DNA from: Nautilus pompilius
Taxonomy: Eukaryota > Mollusca > Cephalopoda > Nautilida > Nautilidae
DNA length: 64,000 nucleotides
NCBI GenBank assembly: GCA_018389105.1
Contig: JACATO010000609.1
Location: forward strand, 434,001 to 498,000
Direction: 5' to 3'
The notes under the pieces are model-generated. The model was not told where the DNA came from. It searched no databases and saw nothing but the letters and a program-made list of their open reading frames with translations. The position numbers and the translations under genes are program-made. Position 1 is the first letter of the stretch; each line of letters opens with the position of its first letter. Of this stretch, positions 35,201-48,700 are shown piece after piece.

Positions 35201-38200
35201 AACTTCCGAAGTTTTATTGTGGAAATCTTATACATAAAAAACATAAAATACTAAAATACAGCTTGTGCAACAAACTATCTGTTTATGAAGCCAGAATGTG
35301 AGCAAATTTTACTTTTCACTTATTTAGAATAAAAAATAATTAAAATAATCACTTGCTGTATATTATCTCTTCATACTGCACATTTTGACACGTATAGCCT
35401 TTTAAAGACAGGAAAGATGATAAAGTTTTTTCAGTAGGCAATTAATTGAATTTCTTTCTTTTATCTTGTTTTCATTTCAACTCTATAGGCAAAGTGAAAG
35501 TTTTCCTTTTTTTTTTTAAACCAGTGGGGAAAATTTGAACATGTATAATTTTTCAACTGTAATAATATTTTTCTTGTTAAAAACAACTACTTTGACAGAT
35601 ACAAAAATTACATGAAATAAAAAACACCATAAAATTGATAATAACTACTAGGCAATATAAGGAGAAGGGAGGGAGGGTGAATGTTATTAACGAGGCAAGT
35701 ATTACAAGGCCATGAGCAAGAGATCTGTTTTCACCATGCCTGTCAGAGCCATGAAGGTGGCAACATTTCTCTTCATATTGAAGCTTGCATGTATGACTCA
35801 TTAGTACAGATAAATAAATCTTTTTTTTTTATTCCGATGTTCTTTTTTCAAATTGGCTTGTCAGAATGCTTGCAAACAGTAAGTAGATCTTTGAGAATCA
35901 TATGCACCAGTAGTTGTCAGTGTTTCACTTTATGGAGATTGAGATTTCACAGATTTGAATAATTTACAAATCTGCTCTATATAACTTCCGCAACTACTAC
36001 ATACATACCTCCTTCCTTAAAGGAAAAATAAAAGAGAGAGAGAGAGACAAGAAAAAACCATAAAGAAGGTGATGTAAAACTATAGTGTTTATAAGGTATA
36101 TTTGAGAAAGAGAAGGAGACAACAAATATGGAGAAAAAGAGATATGGAAGCTTTGGTTAAATACAGCGGTAACAGATCCTAATATTAACATTTTTATCAT
36201 TCCATTAGCTAAAAAAAATATTAAAAATCATTTGATATTTATTTGACATTCAGCACACCAATGCCTTATATATTTCATATACTAAAATGTTTTTAGCCTT
36301 TTCAAAATAAAACAATATCAGTTTAAAAAAAATTGTTCTTGTATTTAAAATAGGATTTTTTTTTGTTTTCAGTTATAAATAGTAATGGTGCTGTATGTTA
36401 GAGTGCACCAACAATATAACCAATTTGACTGACTACATTATTTATGGATTATATGGATTATTATTAGGTTAAAGCAGCAAAATGGCATTGGGATCAAATC
36501 AAGAAAAAATTAATGGAATGAATAAATATTGATCTTCTTTTTTATATTCTAAGAAAGGTTGAGGTGAGGAGAGATTGAAGGATGAGATGAACATTTAGGT
36601 CTAAGTAATTTATCCTTCTCAGAAACATTTTAGAACACTGTTAAATTATCTGAATATATTTACATTTACGATTTGGTGAAAAATTCTTCATGATTTACAG
36701 ATTGTTAAAGTGAACAATTTGAGAATTCTTTTATCAGACAGCCATTTACTGGCAAGAAGTTTGAATTGCTCTAAGATTGCATTTGATCATTTAGACAATA
36801 ATTCTTAATGATTCGAGCAATGTGCAATTAAGGAGCCCGAGTCGGGTTAGTGAAAATGAAAATGACAGATATTGTAGATAGTTTTTGTTTGTACCATCCA
36901 TGTTTCCCATACCACAGTTTTTCACTGACTGTGGTTCTCAATAAAAACAAACATTACAAAAGGAATTCATTCTCTCACTCGCTCTCTTGCGCATGCACAT
37001 ATGGATGGAGGCATCTTGGGAGCCAAGGTAGAAATTGTGTTTAGCGGATAACTTTTTTTTACACAAAATTATAGCACTTATAAATTAAGACAAAAATTAA
37101 AAACTCAGTTTTTCCTTAACTGATGGTGGCACTGTTTTTTTTCTTCTATTCCCATCTAAAAATCCCACTTGTGTTATGCAACACCGGGAAAGTCTCAGAG
37201 TCTTTAAGCTTTAAGAAATGATTATTGTCTCCTTTATGTTGAACAAGTGCATTCAGTTGAACATGGGTGGGGGGGGGGACAACAAGAACTGACATCGGTA
37301 TTTGTTATTCTAGTTCAGAAGTGAAAAAAAGAAGAAAAAAAAGTATTAAATCTAATTTGGAAAGCCAAATATATATCAATGTACTCAGTGACATGAAATG
37401 GTACGTGACTTTGATAATTAGCATTACAAAGGCTTTAGATCTGAATAAAACCAGTTTTGTTTTATTATAACACTTTCTCAGTTTGGCAAGAAAAAAATTC
37501 CATTTTCTCTTCTCATGAATAGATTGGAGATGAACTGTTACCTGTAGAACCTTGGTGGTTTACATGTGCATTTTTACATATGAAAATGAATTACCCTAAA
37601 TTGGATTGTTTGTTTATACATAAAGTTGCTTTAATCAGTTGAGTTTGTGCATCTTTCAAAGAAACCACTGATATTTCAACATCACGGCAATTTTAATAAT
37701 GGATCTTTAGGTTAGCTTTTGTAGACACAAACAGTGTTGGTACCCATTTTAAGATTGGCAGACAGCTAAACCTTAAAGTTTCAGAAATTTGCCTCGTTGA
37801 GTTAGTTACTAGACACAGGTCATGTTTTGATACCAGACAGGTTAATTTACTGAATTGTCTTGTCATTGCAATTCGTGTTTTTCTTGGTAGCCAGTCTTGC
37901 TTGGATTATCGCACATCTGACTCTAGAAGTTTTCTTAGACATTCACATGCATATCAATGTCATCATGAACACATGGAATGTCCTTGAGTAAAGGATCAAG
38001 CCTTACAATGACGTTCTCTTATTGATGGGTTTTTAGGACTACAAGTTTTTCAAATAAAAGATTAATTATTTTATTTCTTAAATGAAGTTTGCAGTTTTAA
38101 ATTCTTCATCAAAATGTCTTTCTTTCTTGTCATATAGCTATATGTTGGGGGGATGTCTATAAGAAGCATTTTGGTGAAAAAACAAAGTTTTCATTGTTGA

Positions 38201-39410
38201 TTAATGGTTCACCCTGTATATCTTGCTAGGTCTTTAATGTTTGTAGATGAAGGTGATTACTTAGTTCCCACTCACATGAAGCTTTCTGTTGCCAGAGAGC
38301 CTGAGTGTTTGCTAGCCAGCTGTAGTTTTATGGCACTATAAAACATTTAGGACATTGTATAAACAAAATTATGCCTACTCAGGGGTTAAGGTTTGCTTTC
38401 ATTCTGCCTCTGAGAATATAAATGCTAAATAGCTAATTAGAAACTAAAACAATAAAATGAAAAAGGATGCAATTTCTTTTTTCACTATTTAGTTTCATAG
38501 TAAAATTTTAAAAGAAAATTTTTTAAAGGGTTGAATAGCTCTAGTGGCTTAATTAATTAATTTTTCCAGCATATATTATAGTTTGTTTAAGAAAAAAAAA
38601 CAAACAACTTGTGCACTAGTAACTGACTGTAATTGATAAATATAATCTTTTTTTTTTTTTACTGCTGATTATAGCAGATTTTCCAGGTTGTTTTTGTATT
38701 TAGTGGGTGATATAAAAAATTCTAAGTTATTAAAAAATTACATAAACATAAAAAAAAAGAAAAAAAATTGTATGCATGGTTACTTGTCACATATAAAGTT
38801 GCATTCTAAAATTTCCAGGGAAACACTTTGTCGTATATGTCATCCTGGTATCAATGGTAAAAATATGAAGATTGTTAAAAAATCTGGTTATGCAAAGAAA
38901 AAAAAAGGTTTATTATCCATAGAGAAACATGTTTCTGATAACGCCCCTATTGCACAACATTTTTGACTGGTTTGAATTTAAGACCTTGGTAAACAAACCA
39001 CAATTTTATCATGCATGAACTTTAATGAAGATATTTGCTTGTTTTTCTTTTCCAGCTGTGGAAATGATGATGAAAGACAAAAATTAGACTTTCTAAATGT
39101 CTAAGACATTGGTACAAACTGCTTCAAGCAGTTGTTCTTCCAGTAATAATAATTCCTGCTCAAAACAGTAAAATAATTTCAGATTTACATAATAGAACTG
39201 ATGATTGCAGATTTTTTTCTGTATTTCATTACAAGATGCAAAATGCAATATTTCATCAGTGTTTCAACTACATTGCCGTTTTCCCTCAATAGCTTTACTG
39301 CCTATAAAGAGCTACAACTAATAGACAAGTAGGTAAATACTAATTACAATCTAAAGGAAGAGCTAAATAAAATAAAAAAACTTTCCAGCTGTTTTTTTTT
39401 TTTTTTAAAT
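32251..39410. other. AT-rich non-coding stretch
   Basis: About 7 kb of AT-rich DNA with homopolymer tracts, a TA-rich run with ACATGTATACATGTAT (33940-33966) and a poly-G run at 37269-37278. No gene, RNA or transposon recognised on either strand. Confidence 0.4.
33940..33966. repeat. (TA)n / TACATG microsatellite
   Basis: Alternating TA followed by two TACATG units. Confidence 0.9.
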
Positions 39411-39419
39411 CTCTTTTTG

Positions 39420-39735
39420 TCCACCAGTCTCTACAAGGATGACTAAGCTGGTGAGGGAGTGTAGTGCCATAGTCATCTACTAGAGTTATTCAGCACCATG
39501 AGGACTTGGCTCCACCAACTTCAGCAGGGAAACCCTTACTATAATCCTTTATTTTTAGATGTGAGAAGAAACCCTCATGACCAGCTTGTGAAGAGAGAGA
39601 GAGAGAGAGAGAGAGAGAACAAATGAACCAGCCAGAAGGATATGCCAAACTGAGCTGATTTTGATTCAGGGACCGCACTTGGGTCCTCAACCTTCATAGC
39701 ATAGCAGTCTAACACATCACCCCCCCACTCTTTAC
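39420..39735 (-). repeat. tRNA-derived SINE, copy 1
   Basis: Shares its body with the block at 59.2 kb on the same strand. Read on the minus strand, both copies have a tRNA-like head, then CAGTTTGGCATATC (or its variant), a Tyr/Phe-like spacer, CACATCTAAAAAT, TAGTA-GG-TTT-CCTGCTGAAG, a segment with GCCAAG-CC-CATG, then CCCTCACCA-CTT and GAGACTGGTG before an A-rich tail. In this copy the head is decayed, an (AG)n microsatellite (39592-39618) has grown inside the body, and a poly-A tail (minus strand) lies near 39395-39408. SINEs have no protein product and were copied by a LINE partner's enzymes. Confidence 0.7.
39592..39618. repeat. (AG)n microsatellite inside SINE
   Basis: About 13 AG units, absent from the second SINE copy at 59.2 kb. 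Confidence 0.95.
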
Positions 39736-39779
39736 CCCTTAAACCCCCTCCTCCCCTTACACAGTTTGACAAATGAGTA

Positions 39780-40829
39780 AAGTTTTATCAAGAAGCAGGT
39801 GTCCTGTATGATTCTGTAACTGATTGCTCTGCTTGGGAACTTCTGTGAAGGGCTTCCAGATATAGAGAGGGTGTGTGTGGGTGGTAAAAGATGGAAACAG
39901 ATATTTCTAGGTTGTTTATTGCCAAGCAAGAATCAGTATTGAGCAGACAGAAAGGCAAATTCCACATGAACTTTAAAGAAGTAGAGTTTTTTGACCATAT
40001 TGCCAGGAAGAGAATCCATAAATATAGATAGCCTGAAAGCACACTTTCTCTCAGCCCATAGCAATCCCTGCAATTCATAAGGGATCACCAAGGTTGTCAA
40101 CAATCATTGGATCCCAGTCTTTTTTGCTGTTCAGAAGGTAAAATTTCAAAATACACTGAATGCTTATTGGTTATAATATTCTGATTAGTTTTGGTGTTGC
40201 CATTTGGCATACAGTGATCTCGAGAAATATTTAATTAGGTTGAGGGTTATTCTTTATTTTGCCAAAGCATAATACACTAGCCTAAAATTAAACAAATAAT
40301 GAAACTATTAACATGAGATGTTGAAAGACAATTGAGTAAAAAGAAAAATTATAACATTTTATTGAGGCAAGATCCAAAGATTAAGGATCAAAGAAGTTTA
40401 GACTTATCTGCCTTATTTACAAAGTTTATAAATTTTTCTTATAAGTAAATTATTATTATTATTGTTGTTGATACTTTTGGGAGAGTGTATAGCCATTCTT
40501 GATTACATTGTAGAATTAATTATTACTTACGTAATTTAAAAAAACAAAGCAACTATTAAATATTCTAATGGATCAACTCTCATTATGCATAATCTTTCAT
40601 TTATTTTTCTAATAGGATTATAAGTTTTATTAGGGACAAATCTGAAAACTCGTACGTTTGGGGTGGTTGATCTAGATGGGTTTTACAATTAAAAATTTTT
40701 TTTCCTTTATCATAAGGTTATGGAATGCATTTTCGTCAGTTTTGGCCTACCTTTATTTAAATTTTTAGTTAGAACTCATTTTAAAGTTGTACCCAGAGGC
40801 AGAGAGATATTCACTGCCATGACAAGTCA
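39780..40829. other. AT-rich non-coding stretch
   Basis: Nothing recognised. Confidence 0.5.
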
Positions 40830-40833
40830 TTAA

Positions 40834-40976
40834 CCCTTTGAGAAGTATACCCATATATTTATAGGGAATGGGTATTGATTCTCTCTGAGCACTCCCAAAA
40901 CCTTTGAAATATGTATTTACAAGATTACTCTGTCAGAATGAATACCTGTAAATATACCAGTGTACTCCACAAAGGG
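40834..40976. mobile_element. piggyBac-type MITE
   Basis: A 143-bp insert flanked exactly by TTAA on both sides (40830-40833 and 40977-40980), the piggyBac target duplication. The ends are inverted repeats: CCCTTTGAGAAGTATAC on the left and CCCTTTGTGGAGTACAC read inward on the right. Matching continues to about 32 bp (25 identical), ending at TATTTATAGG and TATTTACAGG. There is no coding sequence, so it is non-autonomous. Confidence 0.8.
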
Positions 40977-41087
40977 TTAAAAAATTATAAATTATATATA
41001 CTCTACACATGGCAATTAAAATTCCTTGATGGGAAAACATTGAAGACAGGTTAGAAGTGTATATATTATCGCAGCATGCCGTGTTAT

Positions 41088-41228
41088 TGTGGACCCAACA
41101 CTGTCCGAGTGAGATTAAAAGCAAAACAAATAGCCACTGAGTTTGGAGTGGAAAACTTTGTGGATGGTCCATCATGGTGTCTCCGCTTTGTATGTAGAAA
41201 AAAGACTATACATCAGGCAGTGCATTAA
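41088..41228 (+). pseudogene. pogo-type transposase fragment (CENPB HTH)
   Basis: A 46-codon open stretch ending in TAA. Its motifs RLKAKQIATEF, ENFVDGPSWCLRF and CRKKTIH match the second DNA-binding helix-turn-helix (CENP-B/Tc5 type) of pogo/Tigger transposases, where GPSWCxRFxxR is characteristic. Only this domain is present. The catalytic domain does not follow directly, though another pogo-type relic begins 2 kb downstream on the same strand. It could be part of that element split by later insertions, or a separate copy. Confidence 0.65.
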
Positions 41229-43269
41229 TATTCATGAGCATGGAAGTACTGTACATGGCACACTTTTTTTGTTGCTATTTGTAAGACTCACATGGTGTTC
41301 TGGCTCTACCTAAAGTTTCCATTTATTTTTTAACAGGTTTATGTACAAAAGAAAAAAAATTAACAATTGCGATCCACCCTTTTTATTATGAACTATTAGG
41401 TAATATGTCCAAACTCTCATATTCTTTACTCGCATCTTTTGGGGTGGGTCTGCTGTATTGTTTATTCTTATGTAGTCATTTTAGTGAACAAATATATATG
41501 TATATATATAGAGCTTTTAATTAATGAGAGTAGGATTATTTATATACACAAGTTTATTAAGTATAATGTGTGTAGATTTAAATAATGGCATAACACAGTT
41601 GAATTTACTTAATACTTCCTTGTCCCTTTTACTTTTTGTTTGTTGTTGTTGTTGTTTTACAGTCTTTATAAGGGCGCTTACTGCTGTGGTTATTCACTAG
41701 AAAATGTTATCTTGTGCCACAAGAGCCAGTGGCAGGATTTTTAGACATATCTTTACATTATGAAAGAAATATTTTAAGTTGAACAAGAAGTTTTTTTTTA
41801 ATTTGGTTATTTTGTTTTTTTTTTACTAATTAATAATACAAACAGTTATTCATTATATTTAGTAATTACTAAGCAGACAGTCTGATGTCCATTATGAGCC
41901 CAGTATCTGTCTGAACTTAATTTTGCTTCAGTATTAGCTTCATCATAATAAATGTAAATAATCGTATTAAAATCATCCTACACTAGGGTGTTTCCAAAAA
42001 TGTTAAGTCAAATAATGGAAAATTATGATACTTTGTCTGAAATTTTATTGATGCCATCAAGTAGAAATATGGAAAAAAGATCTATAGGAAGGTTCATTAT
42101 TTAAAATAGTTGATTATTGTTATTTCACCAGAAAAATAAATGGAACAATTTGTTAGACAAATGTTTAGAATGACTAGTTTTTTTGTTTTTTTTTAGTTTT
42201 ACTAGGAAATTAGAATTGGGGGGGTTCAGAATATTGTAGAGCAAGATGAGAGTGGAAAGTTATTGGTGATCTGTTACTTAAAGGAGGTAGGAGGTTATTT
42301 TAAACTACTATCCATCCTATTATTTTAGTAGTAGTAATAAAATAGTCTATGTTCTGGTGGTCTTTACCTGTCACCATCAGCTGCTTCAATGCCCCAAAAA
42401 TGTGGGTTTGTTAGTTAGTTGTATTACTATTAGATAAGGTAATGGGAAAATCCAGAATTTCCAAATTTCTAAATGTAAAGCATTTTAACAAGTATATTTT
42501 TTGTGGAAGATGGGATAATTTACATTAAAATTTAATGATGATATTAATTTAATTTTGTATTTTACATAACTAAATACATTTCTGATGTCATGGGGCTGCT
42601 TTTGCATCTACATGTAGATGGAGTGCATTGCTGTCCATGTTCTAAAAAATACTCAACTACACTTCAGTCCCCTAAAGCTATTTTAAAAATGGCCATTTGT
42701 CTACATTAATACATATCTACAATAAACACCCACCCCACTTCTTTAGGAATATTTTAGTATGTGAATATTATCTGTTGAAGAATTTACTTTGTAGACATGC
42801 TGATTCTTGATTGTTGCATTTGTAGATACAAACTGAAAATCAGCTCTCTCAGTTTGAATTGTTGGAGTCTTTTTCACCATTTAAGTATCAATGCCAGTGA
42901 TAAATGCAAATTATTTATTCATGACATTTGCTTAGTGATTGATTTTGATGCACTGCCTTACTTACATGCTTACATTATGTCTCCATTATGTCTCCAGAGG
43001 ATTCATTGGGTATTGCCTTGTTTTGCAATACTTTGGAAAGTGATTCTTATTGCAGGATGTGATTATTGCATCATGATGACATGATACTTTGTATTTAGGT
43101 GGCGCATGCACAATGCTTGTGCCAGATGATCATTTGCAATGCATTTAACGTCAGATCTTTCTACTTCAACCAGTTCATTTCTTCATGTTCACTTGTTCAT
43201 TTGAAATTCTCATTCATAGTGAGCATTGTGTATTGTGTCTGTAGAAGAGATAGAATGAAGAATTAAAAT

Positions 43270-44260
43270 GCCATAGATGGCCAGACACACAGTTGATTGC
43301 AAGCTGGATGTTGAAAACTATGCGAAATCTACAACATTTAGTGATGAGCAAAGAAATTGTGTGTAGCTAGAAAAAGAATTTCAGGGTGGTACAAGTAGAT
43401 GAGAGAAAAACGATTATGGACTCCAAGATGCGAAAATGGCTACCTATGAGTTGTTGAAAATTGTAAGCTGCTGAAATAGATCAACAACTTTTTTATTGGT
43501 TTTATAAATATTATGATTGTGTCTATGAGACAGATCAACTGTTGTGCAAAAAAGAAAAAAAATTTGCCTCAGCAGCAAGAGGAAATAGTAGAAACATTCC
43601 TCCAATACATCATTAGATGTGATGAAGAATGAATGAGAAAACTGTCTATTTTGACATGCTGGGCAATGCAACTCCAATCTACACTAGGAGAAAACCATCT
43701 TAATCAAAACAACTGGTCATTAAAAAAGACTGTGACAGTTTTCATCCATCAGACAAAACACCACAGATGAGTATCTTCTCTTGCTGTTTTGAAAGGGAAA
43801 TGGGAACTATCTGCTTTGTCAATTCATGCAGGAGTTTTAGTCAAAATGGTTGGCTAGATGAAGACATTGTTCTGTACTGGCTATGAAATGTGTTGGGTTG
43901 ATATGCACAATGAAAACTTATTTTTTTAGGACTCATTTAGAGTACACAAGACAGGCAGTAAAATTGACAGTGAGCAAGCATATGCAGGGTGACTGCAACT
44001 TAGTTGTTGCATTATATTTTGAAATCAGCTATTCTAGCTAAAGATCAAAGAGAATGGTATATTAGATGGTAAATGTAAAAAAAAACATGGGCGGTTACAC
44101 AAGAAAACCAGAACCACGATTCCCTCTTTTGTTGATTAAGGATGCTTTGAATTCTTTGTCTTTGATGTGATAAGGAAAAGTTTCAAAAAGTCTGGTATAT
44201 CCAATGCTCTAGAAAATGGCCTGTTGTAGAACATGAATTCCAATTCAGACAGTGATAAAT
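43270..44260 (+). pseudogene. pogo-like (DDE) transposase relic
   Basis: A decayed DDE_1-type transposase on the plus strand. Landmarks: DCKLDVENYAKSTTFSDEQ (about 43300-43355), like the N-terminal HTH; VYFDMLGNATPIYT (about 43645-43685), corresponding to the family's PVxFDMPxNxTV block just after the first catalytic Asp; a KTTGHEK-like position followed by a CFE segment; NGWLDEDIVLYWL (about 43847-43885), corresponding to GWMDEExxxxW before the second Asp; and KSFKKSGISNALENG (about 44178-44222), the characteristic C-terminal end. At least five stops or shifts interrupt it. No inverted repeats were located. Confidence 0.8.
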
Positions 44261-44299
44261 TGGAATTTTCAGGACGCATATCACAGCATTGTAAAACGT

Positions 44300-44491
44300 A
44301 AGTAGTGACCAGACATGACGTCATGGATGAAGGGCTAGAACTAGAGTGCCACAACAGTCTACAATAATATTGAAAAATGTTTCAATAAAGTTAGACCTGA
44401 TGATGAAACTAAAACCAAGAGAGTTGATTGTGTCCATTCATTTTTTTATTTTTGCTTTGTTATATTTTCTTTATTTTTCCTTCCCTCTTTC

Positions 44492-44526
<35 letters not shown>

Positions 44527-45460
44527 ACTTCTAGGTCTGTTTGCTTTTTAGATCCCATGTGTTGTGATTTTCTTCATATGTATCACCAATAAAACGACTG
44601 AGAGTAAAGCTGCTTGTGCTGTTTGTATCTACATGCAGTGATACTTGGCTTGTATTGGTCATTTGGAGATATTCCCATATAGTTTAGGTCTTACATAGCA
44701 GTGCATCAGCTGTTGTCAACTGTAGGAAGGTTTGGACATCATTTTCAGATTTCAGCAGATCTTCACTTTCTTGGTACCAATAATTCCCTGCCCCTAAGTT
44801 AAATATTTTAATGAGTTCCAATAACTGTCTGAGCATCAATTAGAACCATTACTTCCAGAGAAATATTTGCAGTCTCATAAAAATAGCAAGGAGAAAAAAA
44901 ATAAGTAATAGTTTTCAGGGAAATTTTAAATGAAAAAAAATTTTAAGAATTTTATGACTAAAAATGTGATACATATTAAAATTGCAGTTTTTTTTCCTTA
45001 GTGATCACTATTTTTGTTTAAGAAAAAAAAAAGAATTGTAAATAGTGACAGAGGTAAAATAAATATTTTTTATAAATTATGAGAGATTAAAAATCTGAAG
45101 TTTGATTCAGACTTTATAAAAAAGTTGGTTAAGTGCAGATGCGCTATGGTGAAAATGTAATGTCTACTTAAAATTGTTAATTTTTGGTAACATGATGTCT
45201 TTAAATTATGATAATAATACTCTATGGAAATCATATTTATAAATAATGTAGATATACTGATTTTTAGTTTAAGAACGATATAAACAGTCTCATTAGCAAT
45301 AAAGAAAAAGTAATTCTATTGGATAAGCATATCTTCCCTAAAATTAAGATTCCTCCTTTGAGTGATTAACTAAAACATGTGACCCAAATCCTGTCGTCTC
45401 ATTGGCTTATTTTATTTCCTATGCATTATTATTGTTAATTGATATTTGAAAATTGTTATA
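44300..45460. other. AT-rich non-coding stretch
   Basis: Includes an (AG)n run at 44493-44522. Nothing else recognised. Confidence 0.5.
44493..44522. repeat. (AG)n microsatellite
   Basis: About 15 AG units. Confidence 0.95.
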
Positions 45461-45462
45461 TA

Positions 45463-45700
45463 CAGGGTGTCCGTAAAGTTACTATACAGTCTTACCAGTT
45501 TACGATCACGTCCCAATTGAACCAGCCTGGAATAACTGTCTGGGCAGGAATATCGTCTGATGGAATTGTGGGTCCACAGTTCTTCGACGGAACTGTTACA
45601 GGAGAAAGGTACCTGGACAAACTGAGAAATGTCATCGTACCGGCATTGAAACAACGACCAGTAACTTGTAAGACTGTATAGTAACTTTACGGACACCCTG
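45463..45700. mobile_element. Mariner-type MITE with identical 33-bp inverted repeats
   Basis: A 238-bp element bounded by TA on both sides (45461-45462 and 45701-45702). The left 33 bases (45463-45495, beginning CAGGGTGTCCGTAAAG) are repeated exactly, inverted, at 45668-45700, and matching continues imperfectly for a few bases inside. The perfect repeats suggest a fairly young insertion. The TA duplication and the internal coding scrap mark it as a Tc1/mariner deletion derivative. Confidence 0.92.
45526..45654 (+). pseudogene. Internal transposase scrap of the MITE
   Basis: A continuous open segment of about 43 codons in the interior of the MITE. It reads PGITVWAGISSDGIVGP, then GTVTGERYLDKL and VIVPALK. 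This corresponds to the stretch of Tc1/mariner transposases between the first and second catalytic residues (family pattern VWxGIxxxGxxGPxFF then NxxxYxxxL). All catalytic residues lie outside the retained part, so it has no activity. It was left by internal deletion of a longer parent element. Confidence 0.8.
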
Positions 45701-45702
45701 TA

Positions 45703-48700
45703 TATATATATATTTACTTAAACTGACAGCTTTTTATTATTTTATTAATTTGTGGGAATATTCCTAGAAGAAAAACTAAATGGTATAAAAAGCATAAGTT
45801 TGGAAGGGGACTATGAAAATAAAAAGCAACTAAATAATTTGATGTCTGTAGAAGATTGATCAGCTGTTTCAGATTCCAGCATTGAAATAGACAAGGACCC
45901 ACTCATTGTGGATACTTCACAATGAATAATGTAAATAACTTTTTCCCCCTTGTTTTAATATAACAGTAGACTATGTCCATGAACACACAGCACAAGTTTT
46001 TTCTTGTGGATAATACTGAGTCTAATACAAAACATGAACAGATTGTCCAGCAATGTATAATTTATATGCTAGCAAACTTTTCTTGAATGCACATTTCAAA
46101 CGTTCTCATTCCATTTTCAAAACCCCCCCAAAAAACCCCAGCAGCAACAGCTTCTGTAGCGTCAGTTTTATTATGTGGGGAGCTACAAAAATAAGAGATA
46201 AGTATGTCTAAAAAAGCTTTTGAGCGGTGTGTGTGAGTGCTGTGCTAGATGTCATAAGGAATAAGTGGTTTTGCAACACAAAGTCGTTGGAGTTTTCATC
46301 GGTTTTCCTGAATGATTCTTCCTTCCAGCAAATAGAGATTAAAAAGAAAAATGTGTTAACTTATAAAATATAAAATGTCTTTTGCAGGCTTATGTTTTTT
46401 TGTTTTTTCTTTTACAGTGATTAAAAAAAATAATTAGAGAGCATTTTTTGTTTTTTTAATTTATATATATATATATATATAGTTTATTAATCATTTTTCA
46501 CACTGGGAGCCTGAATAACATTTTTATTTATCTTACAATTTACATTGGAATTTTTTGCAGTAGTAAAAATTGTTTAATTTGGGGATAAAGTATAGAAATT
46601 GCTCTACATTTTTCTGACTTTTATAAGTTATTTATAGCATGAACAGTAATAGCAGTTGAACTTTAATTAGAAAATTCATACCAGAAAAATCATCCTATTT
46701 TGTCACCAATATAAAAAACCTCTTGTGGTCACACAAAGTAAATTGTCTAATCTAGTAATGAAAAATTCTGCTAACAGACAAACAATATTAGGTCTATACC
46801 AGGGTGTCAGTCATATCTGATGCAAATCAATACAGTTTGAACAGCGATGATTTAAAACAGTTAAAAAAGAAAGGTTTCTCCAACGTCTAGCATCTTGTGT
46901 ACAGAACACGATTGAAAATAGTTGGGCTGAGAGAGAGAAAAGTCCAGGTAAGAATGTAGAATGTTTTCTTTTAATCTAGTTAATGTGATAAAATATTTAC
47001 AAATTAAGTTAGTCTAAGAAAGTGATAGGTCACTTCACACTCTAGCAAGACTTACCAGACATTAGCTAATCTCATTATACTAAGGTTTTTTCTTGCAGAC
47101 TATGGCAGACAAAATGCATTTTCAGATAATTTCCTGGATTGATTTTTAAAATAAAGAAAATTACTTTTACTATATCATCTGCATCTAATTAAAGGATCAC
47201 TAGAATCCATATAGTTCTAATATATACTAATCATGATTTGGTTTCATTGCTAAAATTAATAAAACCAAATTAACTCAGTTTAATATATAAAACTGATTCT
47301 TTGGGAACCACTGCCTCCCTTTTAGCTTTTTTGAAGTGAAATTAGGGAAAAAAGCAATAGCATCTTGTACAACTCTAATGCATGCAGTTATTTGTGGCCT
47401 TGAGGGCTATGGCATCCACCCGTACATATTTTGAAAACTGTCGAAACTTTATATTCACTGAAATTCCCTAGAAATTAATTATATGGGTCAGTTATTACAA
47501 AGTAGTGTTTAGTTATGGAGTAAATTAAATTTGGTTATTAACAGAACTCTAATCACTCATGTTAATAAGACTGAAATGTAGTTGTGCAACAAAATAGTGT
47601 GTATACATATATTACACTTGTATTTGCTACCCATTACTGTGATTTCTATGTTGTGCACTTTATTTAAATGCAGATGTCTGTAGCTAATGTAAGCATACAC
47701 ACGTTATACCACTAGTTTTGTGTACTGAAAAAGTATGGATTTCTTAATAAACACGTGCTGTAGAAATCTCGTGTTACATATTTCTGTAATTGTCAAGAAC
47801 AGAAGGTGGCAGTATAATGAAAGTGCATTGTATCTGAGCAGAATCTGTAACCCCACAAGTTTAGTCTCCCTCTTTTTTTTTAGCTGGTGCAGTTTAAGCA
47901 TTTGGCAAATGGGCAATTATTTATGAAATTCTCACTTTTTTTTGGTAATTGCCTTTTATTAAATCACTGATGCTGGAAAAGATTCACTAGAATTTCATCT
48001 CATAAAAAAAAATGATGAAAGTAAAAACAGAATATCAACTACATCACGGTCCTGGCAGTAGTAAAGTGATATAGGCGGGAGAAAATTGCCTGCATAAGTT
48101 GCTATCCTCTTTTAATTTGGATATTTCACAACAGCACTTGAAAAACAAGCGTTTTCATTTGTGGTTTATTTGAATTCCTAGGATGACAGATACAGCCTGA
48201 CTTGCAGGTTCATCTCCAATAATCTTTTGAAAATTATGTTTACTGTTAGAATGTGAAGTGGATGTATTTGTTTCTGTTTAAGTCAACATGTTTGGGATCC
48301 ACGAAAGGCACTTTGCTTGGTACAGTTATTAAAGTAATTGGTCCATAGGTCAAATATATATAATGTAAAGAGCTGCTCTCCCCCCAGACTTCAAAAATTA
48401 AAGAAAGTAATTAAACATTTTGCTTGAATAGGAAAAAAGATGTAAAAGGTATGCATAAAATTCTGTTTAATCTGCAAAATGCATGCACAGACATTTGGTT
48501 TAAAATTAGGAGGATAAATAGATCTTTCTTCATTCAGGGTACATTTTACTGTCCTAGTGACTGCACTTGCTGCTTGCTACACAAGTTTTGTTTTGTATAT
48601 GTATATATCTCTCTCTTTTGTTTTAGTGCTGGCAGAGTAATAAATTGAAAAGATAAGTGTATTTAAAGAGAGTGCATCAGTATAGAAATTTAAAAAAAAG

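Noticed and set aside
42797..43084. 95-codon plus-strand frame upstream of the pogo relic
   Set aside because: Hydrophobic low-information translation with no similarity; likely chance.
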